A DNA stretch of 64,000 bases from Alviniconcha marisindica (taxonomy: Eukaryota > Mollusca > Gastropoda > Provannidae). The stretch covers positions 757,001-821,000 of the forward strand of contig JABMCL010002073.1 of assembly GCA_018857735.1 (NCBI GenBank), read 5' to 3'. Below the pieces are notes generated by a model. It did no database searches and was not told the DNA's origin. It saw only the letters and a program-made list of their open reading frames with translations. Position numbers and translations under genes: made by a program. Shown piece after piece: positions 54,621 through 64,000 of this stretch (its first letter is position 1; each line of letters begins with the position of its first letter).

Positions 54621-55430
54621 GAGCTCAAAGAAAACCCTTAACTTCCAGCAACTGCTGCACCCTCAATACAATATATTTAAACGCTAAGTTGATTTGAAGG
54701 ACTCTAGCGTGGACAGCGACTTGCAGAAAATGCCGTTTCTCCTGGGGACTCGAGTGTCGCCCTGATGTAGAAGAACCTGAATGTGTGATGACAACGGTGT
54801 CAGTTTGTCCCGTGGAAACCCCTGCAGTGGACGGGACGTTAAAATCCACGAAATCGCAAACTTGCTAACTTCTCTACTTTCTACACGTTTTTTTCTCTTC
54901 CCGGCCGGCACTTTTCGGTACCGCGGACGCGGTAAAAACCTTCCTGGTCCATTTCTTTATTTTTATCAAATTACCTCTCGACTGTTTCCTTGCGTTAGGT
55001 GTCGCAGGTGCAGGTTCTCGTTTATGCACTCTGAATAAAATGGGTCACTGCTCGTCGCCATAAACGACTGATATAGGTTCCCGTTTTAAGTAGCGACAGA
55101 AGTCGGAAGTAACACGGGCTCAAAAACACGCGTAACTGCGCAGCATACCTGTGAATCAAACACATATTTGTGATTTGATAAATTGCGATGACTCATTGCT
55201 GAAAACGTAGCGCAGAACTTGTTGGAAAACACCGTTTTGTAGATAAGCTTGCCTTGATATAACCGCAATGGTAGACTGGGCGTAAAACACCAAGTTACTT
55301 ACTTTGTACATAAGTGAATTGTAAATACTGAGATACGCTTATTGCAGACTGTTTTGACGTGGCTGCATCCATATGCTTGCCCTTGACTGCGCTGTGCCCT
55401 AAACTGTGAGCCAGCCTTTCTGTTTGTGAT
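54621..55430. other. No gene recognised
   Basis: A copy of the dispersed tail (54775-54852: GAATGTGTGATGACAACGG then ACGGGACGTTAAAATCC). Nothing else supported. Confidence 0.55.
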
Positions 55431-55434
55431 TCGT

Positions 55435-56165
55435 GTTTGGCACTGATCCAGAGGAAGAGGAAGAGCGTGATTCATGTTTGGAACTGGTCCAGAGGAAGGA
55501 AGAGGAAGAGCGTGATTCGTGTTTGGAACTGGTCAAGAGGAAGAGCGTGATTCGTGTTTGGAACTGGTCCAGAGGAAGGAAGAGGAAGAGCGTGATTCAT
55601 GTTTGGAACTGGTCCAGAGGAAGAAGAAGGAAGAGGAAGAGCGTGATTCGTGTTTGGAACTGGTCCAGAGGAAGAGCGTCATTCGTGTTTGGAACTGGTC
55701 CAGAGGAAGAAGGAAGATGAAGAGCGTGATTCGTGCTTGGAACTGCTCCAGAGGAAGAGGAAGAGCGTGATTCGTGTTTGGAACTGGTCCAGAGGAAGGA
55801 AGAGGAAGAGCGTGATTCGTGTTTGGAACTGGTCCAGAGGAAGAAGAAGGAAGAGGAAGAGCGTGATTCGTGTTTGGAACTGGTCCAGAGGAAGAGCGTC
55901 ATTCGTGTTTGGAACTGGTCCAGAGGAAGAAGGAAGATGAAGAGCGTGATTCGTGCTTGGAACTGCTCCAGAGGAAGAGGAAGAGCGTGATTCGTGTTTG
56001 GAAATGGTCCAGAGGAAGGAAGAGGAAGAGCGTGATTCGTGTTTGGAACTGGTCCAGAGGAAGAGCGTCATTCGTGTTTGGAATTGGTCCAGAGGAAGAA
56101 GGAAGAGGAAGAGCGTGATTCGTGCTTGGAACTGGTCCAGAGGAAGAGGAAGAGCGTGATTCGTC
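55435..56165. repeat. Minisatellite with 220-bp higher-order repeat
   Basis: Basic units of 37-53 bp: GTGATTCGTGTTTGGAACTG, GTCCAGAGGAAG, plus a variable GAAGGAAGA linker. A block of five variants at about 55550-55770 is repeated almost exactly 220 bp later. It ends in GTGATTCGTCCAGAAGTGAC, a copy of the dispersed tail. Confidence 0.92.
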
Positions 56166-56528
56166 CAGAAGTGACCCTGCGCGGTTGACAAGACGTTAAA
56201 AAATTCAAGAAGTAGCTAAACTAACTGGATTCAGACTGGCGGTCTAGCTCTGCCCAACCTGTCTCGCTCACGCCTGCTCTATCTGTCCAGCACCACCTCC
56301 CCCAACAAGCGGATCGTCTCTAGCGGCTGCTGTCTGTCCCCCTGCTCTCAGAGAGTCAGGCGATGATGACGCAAAAGCATCAGCGGCTATTGTCGTAGGA
56401 GAGCGGCTCCAAGCGACGCAAACACTTGGCTTCGATCCCGAGTGTTTCACGGGGAGCTGCGATTGCGCGGCTCTAGCGACAGCCTCCGGACGTGGAGAAG
56501 TCAGATGTCAGACTGGCGAGAGAGGCTG

Positions 56529-56529
<1 letters not shown>

Positions 56530-56587
<58 letters not shown>

Positions 56588-56604
56588 AGAGAGAGAGAGA
56601 AGGG

Positions 56605-56641
<37 letters not shown>

Positions 56642-56827
56642 GAGGAGAGAGAGGAGAGAAGGGGGGCTGAGAGAGAGAGAGAGGGGGGGGGGGGGCTGAG
56701 AGAGAGAGAGAGAGGGCTGAGAGAGAGAGAGAACTCGAACTCGAAAACTTTATCTTACAAGGATTGTACATTCATTCAAGAGAGAGAGAGAGAGAGAGAG
56801 AGAGGGCTGAGAGGGAGAGGGAGAGAG

Positions 56828-56867
<40 letters not shown>

Positions 56868-57020
56868 GAGAGAGAAGGGGGTTGAGAGAGAGAGAGAGAG
56901 AGAGAGAAAGGGGTTGGGGGGAGGAGAGAGAGAGGAGATGAGGAGAGAGAGAGAGAGAGAGAGAAGGGGCTGAGAGAGAGAGAGGGAGGGAGAGAGAGAG
57001 AGAGAGAGAGAGAGAAGGGG

Positions 57021-57094
<74 letters not shown>

Positions 57095-57102
57095 GGGCTG
57101 AG

Positions 57103-57156
<54 letters not shown>

Positions 57157-57157
57157 A
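56530..57157. repeat. Compound (GA)n array, about 630 bp
   Basis: Long GA tracts with GGGG and GCTGAGA interruptions and one unique island (56731-56778). No gene. Confidence 0.97.
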
Positions 57158-57169
57158 AAAAATCGTGAT

Positions 57170-57875
57170 GGGGACACCTTTCGTCTGTTACGCCTGGGGT
57201 GAGTATAGGTCAGAAGATAGCTTATAGTTGTCGAACAAGTTTAGTGTGCTTCGCCTACTTCCAGGAATTCTAATTAACATTTTCTGGTTCACTGAACTCC
57301 GAGTTGATTTTAGTTCGTTAGTTTTGGGATTTTAACTTCCCGTCAACCGTACAGGGTTACCTCAGAACGAATCCCACATTCCAAATTCTTTTATACCAGT
57401 TCAGAACACCAGTAACTAAGTCAAAGTTTGTCTAGTTATCTGTTACAACGTCAAAGATCAACCACCCATCCGACTAACATTGCACAATAACACATTTTGG
57501 TATCTGTTTAAATTCCGTACAGGCACTCACAACGGGAAGCTGCTTAAATCGATTGTGACTGTGAGCAGGATGGCCTATTTCATTCCGAGGCAACGTGGTT
57601 AACCAAAACTAACGCGTCTGAAAAGTAATGAGAGGAATTCGGACAAATGAAGGTGAGCAGGCCTGGAAGGTAGCATTTAGGATAAGGAAGAAAGTCCTGG
57701 CAGTGGGCAAAGCATGTGTGGCGATATTCTGAGACGCCGGAGGAGACAGAAAAAATCTGTGTTTCTGTCACTCGATGTTGGATGAAGGTTGGGAAAGAAA
57801 CTGAAGTTGAATGAGTCAGGAAGGCATAATCGAATTCCTGGCAATAGGCGAAGCACGCAAAGCTATATTCTGACA
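57170..57875. repeat. Diverged copies of the unknown dispersed repeat
   Basis: A plus copy at 57180-57275 (TTACGCCTGGGGTGAGTATA, CTTCGCCTACTTCCAGGAAT). Inverted copies at 57660-57745 and 57820-57880 (minus strand: TGCTTCGCCTATTGCCAGGA, TCAGAATATAGC). Tail repeat, inverted, at 57330-57375. Confidence 0.55.
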
Positions 57876-58076
57876 TACTTCAGGATTGGGAGAGAGAGAA
57901 CCTTGGACAGCTCGGGATTATCAACACACAACGGGAATTCACAGCGCTCAGCTGCATGACCTCACACGCTTTCTGCTCTTGATTTTCAGCCGAGGGGACC
58001 TTAATTATTCTTTCAGCAGTACACCACTGCGGGACGACAATCGGAACGAGTGTAGTTATGTTTCTTTCAAATGGAA

Positions 58077-58414
58077 AAGGTGAGCCGGTTTGGCCTAGCG
58101 GTAAGGCGTTAGGCTGGTAAGCGGAAGGACCTCGGTTCGATACCGCTTCGGCTCTCCTTTCTCTTCACAAAGGTTGTGGTTTGTGGACACTGTCTTGTGA
58201 CTTTGTCCATTACTTCCTACTGAAACATTAAAATGGCTCTCATCGCTGCCCAACTTAATGCAGGAATCATTCTGGTGGTGACAGTGTAGCGATAGGTATA
58301 TAATTTCCCTCTTCCCCCATATCCATACCCCCTTCCACCCCCCACCCCCTTCTCCCCGTCCCTAATAAGCCTTGCGGTTTCTGTGGACGTTAAGCACAAT
58401 GTTTACTTAATTAC
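58077..58414 (+). mobile_element. tRNA-derived SINE with 11-bp target-site duplication
   Basis: The head starts GTGAGCCGGTTTGGCCTAGC at 58080 with A box TGGCCTAGCGG and B box GGTTCGATACC. The body and tail match 4794-5124. The flanks TTCAAATGGAA at 58066-58076 and 58415-58425 are identical, which defines the insertion as 338 bp. It is the best-preserved copy in the window. Confidence 0.93.
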
Positions 58415-58599
58415 TTCAAATGGAATACGAAAGAAAGAAGGTTGTGTTAGGCCTACTGGGCCTGAGGTACAGAAATGATGGATGTGTGTCATATAGTCAT
58501 AATTATCATCATATCCACGGCAAGACCACCAGCACAACGTAATGAGGATAATCGACCAATGTATTGAACGCAGAGGAGAGAAAGGGACGGTAGAAGATG

Positions 58600-58962
58600 A
58601 TTTGGGGGCGGGTGGAGGGGGGGGAGGGGGGGGGGCAGTAAGGGTGAGAGGGGGAAAGTGGGGAAGGAAGGAGGTACGTAGCGTTGGAGGGTTGGGGTTG
58701 GGGAGAGGGTGAGGAAGGAAGAGAGATAGGAAGGGAGAGGAGGAAGATAGAATAGCTGGGGGAACTCCAGTTAATCGTCCCGTCGATCGCATAGGGTCAG
58801 CTCAGGACGAATCGCACGCTAGAATGCTTTTCCACCAGGCCACAACACATGTCACTAAATCACGTTTGTCTAATTCACTGTAACAACGTTAAAAACCAAC
58901 CTTCTATCAACCTACCAAGGGCGACCGAGAGAAAGAAGGCGGCGGGGGCGGAGGGGGGATGT

Positions 58963-58996
<34 letters not shown>

Positions 58997-59134
58997 AAGA
59001 GAGGGAGAGAGGGTGGGGAGGGGCGGGTAGGAGGGGGGGGGGAAGGGGGGGGGGGGGGTCGTAGGAGGGATAGGTGGAGGAAGGGAGGCAAGACGGACAC
59101 GTACATACGTGAGAGATGTTTACAAAACAATGCG

Positions 59135-59205
<71 letters not shown>

Positions 59206-59260
59206 CAGAGAGAGACAGACAGACAGACAGAGGGGTGGACAGAGAGAGACAGAGACAGAC
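58600..59260. repeat. G-rich runs, (GT)n and (GA)n microsatellites
   Basis: G runs at 58608-58636 and 59031-59058, (GT)n at 58960-58987, (GA)n at 59139-59200 and a GACA/GAGA compound to 59265. An inverted tail repeat lies at 58770-58815. Confidence 0.9.
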
Positions 59261-61270
59261 AGAGGGGTGGGGTGTTGTGGGTGGGTCACTGGTCAGTTCC
59301 ATAACTCCCAACGGGATGCAAACATCACCGTAAGTGATAACGACCCATACCCCTCCCCCCCCCCTCCCCACATCCCCTACTGGTTCCACCCCTCCCCTTC
59401 CAAATCCCTAAGATCCATCTTCTCCCTAATCTACCATCGTCACGACTCCCCCCCCCCCCCCGACCCCCGCCACCCCCCTCTCTTTGTCCCACCCCCCGCA
59501 CTGCTACAAGCTGGACACAGCATCGGACCTCAATCACCACCGTCACCAGATGACCTCCTCTTACCCGGCCCACACACTTCTGGTCAGTACTGGACCAACG
59601 GACACGGTGGACAGCGTTGGGTGGTGGACAAGGCATCGAATTTCAATCTGTCAGAGGAGGGATGGGATGAGGTCTGGACATGACAGTACGCCCGTCTGGA
59701 ACTCCAGCTGAAAGGTGGAAAGGTTTAAGGGTGAAAGGCAGAGAGGGGGTGGGTAGGTGGGGGGTGAGCTGCTGTTAAAGAGGCTTTAAACCGCCACATG
59801 TTCATTATTGCGCTTCGTTTCGCTCCTACGCTAAAAACAACAAAAATACCAACCAACCAAACCGAACCAACTAAACAAACAAAAAAACGCAAAGATTCAG
59901 GTCCCTTCTGTTGAAAACCCCGAGCTGTCAAAGGTTCTACTTTCAAAGCCTGGAATAGATCATAGTGCATACTTCATCTGCTGCCAGGAATTTCTTGACT
60001 GAGACTTGTACCTTCCCAGTCCATTCAACTCCATTTTTTTCTCCAAATCACCTCCCTATCTTTTAGCTGATTCAGTTCCAGCTAACCCTGTTTTCCGTGT
60101 GAGCACGCGGAATAACAATGCGACCCTGCTCGTAGTCACAAACTACTGAAGACGACGAATGAAGCGTAACCGAACTGAACTGAACTGAATAAAACAATGT
60201 CGATCGTTTTGTCATTGCTGCTGGTCTTGCTGGACCCTTGCCACTTGCTTAGAGACTGTCATCTATCTGGCCTGTTGTGGGATGTCCCATGTTGTATTCG
60301 TGTTTAGACTGAGTTGGTGGATTTGAGAAGTTTTAAATGTGTACGGACTTATGGCAGAGTTTGGTCTTCCTGAGATAGTAATCCCGTGTGGGTGGGGGGT
60401 TTAAAGGACGTAAAAAAAGCCAAATAATATGATACAGATGTGTGTGTGCATGCGTGCGTGCGTGAGTGCGTGCGTGCGTGTGTGTGTGTGTGTGAGTGTG
60501 TTTGTGTAAAAAATATAACAGAGAAAAGCAGTGGGCAACTGCAGAAACGATGACTCTTCAAGCACAAAACAGACACTGTATCACACTAACCGCTGCTCCG
60601 CTGATTTTCCAGAGCTGTGTCACATCAAAATGAGGGTGGAAGCAGATTTAAGAAAAACTGGCCACCGTGTGCTAGGCAGTGGTGGTGGGGGTGGGGGGTG
60701 GGAGGCAAGGTGAAGGTGGGGGGGGGGGGGTGTACTGGGTTTGGGTTTCAGGCGGGGACAGACATCCCGCGGCGTACAATGATCGATAAACAATTTACGG
60801 CCGGTGGCTGCGCTGTTAACGGCCTTGTGTATCAATCATGTCTCATCAACAACGACCACTTGGCCCTAACCGTTTCACCGCCAACCGTCTTGTCCCGTCT
60901 GACTTGGATTCCCCACTTTGACGATATTGCTCGTTCCGCTCTCCTCATCAGCCTCGTCCTCTCGGCTCTATTGACGCGCTGCGGACCGCCCCCTGCTGTC
61001 TCTCGCAAACTCGCCACTTTCCCGCCTCTCAGGACCGCTCCCTCGTCCACGTCGTCGTCCTGCTCCTGACGCTTCATCCTTCATGCCCTATAGGAGAATC
61101 GGTACCTCTGGTTCCATCGTCTTCCAAGGACAGTCCCGACAGAGACCTATGCTAACCCCAAACAGTCCCTCTGGAGAGCTTCGTCAACAGGAATGTCCGA
61201 ATTCACGCCAGAGGACTGCATATACCGCATCCTTCTTGGCCCGTACGAAACATTCTGTCGTTCAAACAGA
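59261..61270. other. No gene recognised
   Basis: C-rich runs (59345-59480), a diverged unknown-repeat copy (59885-60000), a tail repeat (60365-60415), GT/GC repeats (60440-60505). Frames at 60617-61077 on both strands lack a recognised domain. Confidence 0.5.
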
Positions 61271-61284
61271 AGACAGGAAAGTGT

Positions 61285-61805
61285 TCTAACCTGACCACGT
61301 ATTGGCCATTCAGATTTGAGATTGTTCTAACCTGACCACATATTGGCCATTCAGATTCGAGACTGTTCTAACCTGACCACATATTGGCCATTCAGATTTG
61401 AGACTGTTCTAACCTGACCACATATTGGCCAGTTAGATTCGAGACTGTTCTAACCTGACCACATATTGGCCATTCAGATTTGAGACTGTTCTAACCTGAC
61501 CACATATTGGCCATTCAGATTTGAGACTGTTCTAACCTGACCACATATTGGCCATTTAGTTTCGAGACTGTTCTAACCTGACCACATTATTGGCCATTTA
61601 GTTTCGAGACTGTTCTAACCTGACCACATATTGGCCATTCAGATTTGAGACTGTTCTACCCTGACCACATATTGGCCATTCAGATTTGAGACTGTTCTAA
61701 CCTGACCACATATTGGCCATTCAGATTTGAGACTGTTCTAACCTGACCACATATTGGCCATTTAGTTTCGAGACTGTTCTAACATATTGGCCATTCAGAT
61801 TTGAC
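61285..61805. repeat. 41-bp tandem array
   Basis: About thirteen units of GTTCTAACCTGACCACATAT, TGGCCATTCAGATTTGAGAC and T, with units alternating CATTCAGATTTG and CATTTAGTTTCG. Confidence 0.95.
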
Positions 61806-62072
61806 CCCCTCTGTGCATTCCTTATTATCACCTACTTTGGAGCATGGTAAGTCTAGGGATCGAACTGATGAGAGATAAATACTTTCGGACAAGTTCTTTG
61901 ATATCATGCACATTGTTTAAGAATACCTGTGTTAAGCATTTTGTTTGCTTTCCTGAAGGCCAAAAATATATTTTAATACCAGTTGCAAACAGATCAAATT
62001 TATGAAACATGAAATTGTGTGAATTTTAACTGGATCAGTTGAATTTTAACTGGATCAGACTCGAGTCAGACC

Positions 62073-62136
62073 AAGAAGCCTGGCTAAATACAAACGCAGG
62101 AGTCTGTGTGTGTTTGTATTTAGACTGGGTTTCTTT
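62073..62136. repeat. Imperfect inverted repeat
   Basis: AAGAAGCCTGGCTAAATACA is inverted as TGTATTTAGACTGGGTTTCTT about 20 nt later, so the segment could form a hairpin. Confidence 0.6.
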
Positions 62137-62204
62137 ACTCTGAACTCAATGTAGTCCGAAAAGTGAGAGGCATTTTGAACGTGTTTCGACTTCTGGCGGT
62201 CTTG

Positions 62205-62625
62205 TTCCGTCCTGAAGTAACTCCGTGTGGTTAATAATAATAATAATAATGTACATTTATCATGCGCTCATCAACGCCCTGAGCGCTCACATGATACATA
62301 TTAACCTAAATATGATATTCTATACACATGTAGAACACAGTCCTACCAAAACAATTTACATAAAGTATAAAAAATAAATTAAAAAATAAAAATGACATGA
62401 CGTTAAGATCCAATGACTAACTGAGGCTGTAACTTTTGCCCCGGATGTTTTCCGTCCTGAGATAACTCCGTGTGGTTGACACGACGTTAAAATCCAATAG
62501 CTAACTGGGGCAAAAACATTGCCCTGGCTGTAATATGACACTATAATAATAATAATAATGAATACTTAGAGCGTCTAACCCGCACAGGCCCCTAAGCGCT
62601 TACACGTTCTCTACAAATAAATATT
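62205..62625. mobile_element. Inverted retroelement tails and dispersed tail repeats
   Basis: Sequence 62235-62370 is an inverted copy of the insert at 42722-42852 (CATGCGCTCATCAACGCCCT, ATACATATTAACCTAAATAT). It interrupts a tail repeat (62205-62225 and 62395-62420). A second tail repeat is at 62445-62500, and another inverted 3' end ((AAT)n, AGCGTCTAACCCGC, CTAAGCGCTTACAC) at 62540-62620. Confidence 0.7.
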
Positions 62626-62629
62626 TGTC

Positions 62630-62704
62630 AAAATTCAATGCATAGACCATGAATGCACACACGCACACACAGAGACTCGCACACGCACGCACGCGCGCAC
62701 GCGC

Positions 62705-62752
<48 letters not shown>

Positions 62753-63114
62753 CGGGTTATATTTTTTTCTGTGTTTCTAGCTCACCGTGGGTCTTCTCGG
62801 GCTATTTTTCCCATCAACCTCGTTCTCTTCTTTCTGGCGCTCGCCACACTTTACGTCTGTTTTCACGTCGCCCCCCCACCCCCCCCCGCCACCTAGGATG
62901 CTTGCTCATCATCATCGTCCTCTTCTTTATTAACGTCGTCATCTTAAGATAATACTTTATTGTCCTTAAAAGGAAATTTGCTTTAAAACATACCGTCAAT
63001 GTAAGCTGTGAATTAACAAAACTGTTCAGGAAAGCGAACCAAAACAAAACAAACAAACAAAATCCCCCCAAAACAAAACAAAAACGCACAAAACAAAACA
63101 CAAACGACAACAAC

Positions 63115-63177
<63 letters not shown>

Positions 63178-63935
63178 TTGAAACAAATTACAATTACAGC
63201 TAAAACCAGTTAATAACAACCTGATATGCACGTCTTTCTCGTCAACATCTTCCTCATCAACCACGTCAATCGATCTTCCTCACCAGCACTGTCCCCTTCA
63301 TCGTCACCGTCGTCCTCTAGCTTCCTCGTCAGCAGCTACCTCATCAACCACGTCAGATCGATCTTCACGGGGCAACTACACCGTATTTTGCCGCCCCCAA
63401 CCCCCAACCCGCCCTCTCCCCCAACCCACACATCTAAAAGGACAGGGATTGTGTGAGCAAGGGTCGCTTTAACGAGTTAGTTAGTAATTGGATTTTAACG
63501 TCCTGTCAACTAGCCTTCGCGAACGGATGAGACCTAATGCTTCGTGCTACCGCGGGGAGATAAACAAAAGATCATAGGGGAAAGTGGGGCAAACACAACA
63601 CATCGGGCAGGCAGTCTGAAGTGTGCCGTACTTTCCTTAATCCACTGTCTTTCCGAGTACTCTCGACAAAGGCGCGGTTTTTGTTTCCTCGCCAACAGGA
63701 AATGACTTCCAACAGACACGGGAAAATGGCAAACAAAGCCACATCCTCCATCACAGAGGAGTAAAGAGCTGAAAACTTTGAGATGAAAATCGTGACCGAC
63801 CTCCCCTCGATATACCTAGACCGAGGGTCGTTAATTCATGGGCCGTCGGCATCGGTCTTACAGTTCCTGGCCGTAAAAAACACGAGGGACATTTGTCTTC
63901 ATTACATTGTCAACACGTGGCCCTGCCATCATGCC
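62630..63935. other. Microsatellites, no gene recognised
   Basis: (CA)n at 62709-62749 and 63116-63175, and an inverted tail repeat at 63485-63520. The frames at 63534-63754 (minus) have no family signature. Confidence 0.55.
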
Positions 63936-64000
63936 CCGCAGTGGGGGGTAATGCGGACGCAGATTTTAAGGTCCCCTCTGCTGAGAACCTGGAGCGGACA

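Noticed and set aside
59484..59711. Possible Cache-domain exon of the receptor
   Set aside because: No minus-strand frame has splice borders in the right phase or a Cys/Trp pattern of that domain.
60617..61077. 150-codon plus frame and 81-codon minus frame
   Set aside because: They overlap antisense, there are no known motifs, and both include low-complexity G/C runs.
61285..61805. CRISPR-like repeat array
   Set aside because: There are no unique spacers: units are contiguous and nearly identical, and the DNA is eukaryotic with spliced exons.

Overview
The window is intron-rich animal DNA. It has split coding exons with GT/AG borders, tRNA-derived SINEs, decayed LINE 3' ends, DNA-transposon remnants, dense (CA)n, (GA)n and poly-G microsatellites and many minisatellites. 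The receptor type, the repeat style and the THAP-bearing element suggest a lophotrochozoan, probably a marine mollusc and perhaps a gastropod. That placement is inference.

One gene is clear. It runs on the minus strand from 40012 down to 15920 and is read as ten exons with consistent phases: 40012-39869, 37943-37749, 32102-32034, 30879-30770, 29650-29505, 27194-27126, 26459-26321, 25837-25726, 23105-22905 and 16132-15920. Together they give 465 residues of a class C GPCR of the GPR158/GPR179 group: a Cys-rich EGF-like stalk, seven membrane segments, and the post-TM7 helix with an E-E-F-R-R-L-Y-T-Q-L-E motif. The N-terminal exons (signal peptide, Cache-type domain) are not seen and probably lie beyond 64000 or in the unresolved 40013-64000 stretch.

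The most unusual signal is inside this gene. The introns before its last two exons each hold a tandem array built from the splice acceptor plus the 5' end of the following exon. Before exon 9 there are about two dozen 67-bp units plus older, longer exon copies (23106-25372). Before exon 10 there are six copies and a remnant (16133-16935); three of them (16826-16752, 16717-16643, 16608-16528) are open, phase-0 mini-exons with AG and GT borders.

Layout: 1-15919 is 3' flank with SINEs, a 1.5-kb inverted duplication, and 42-, 45- and ~33/66-bp minisatellites. 15920-40012 is the gene; its introns carry a CCAAT-rich 33-bp array, a LINE 3' end, a fold-back element with an 11-bp direct repeat, a palindromic MITE-like element and a ~1.3-kb G-rich array. 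40013-64000 holds no recognised exon but does hold an 826-bp TTAA-flanked element with a THAP-like frame (48166-48991), a SINE with an 11-bp target duplication (58077-58414), further LINE/SINE remnants and long simple repeats. Most long open frames elsewhere are by-products of repeats whose unit is a multiple of three, or of low-complexity DNA.
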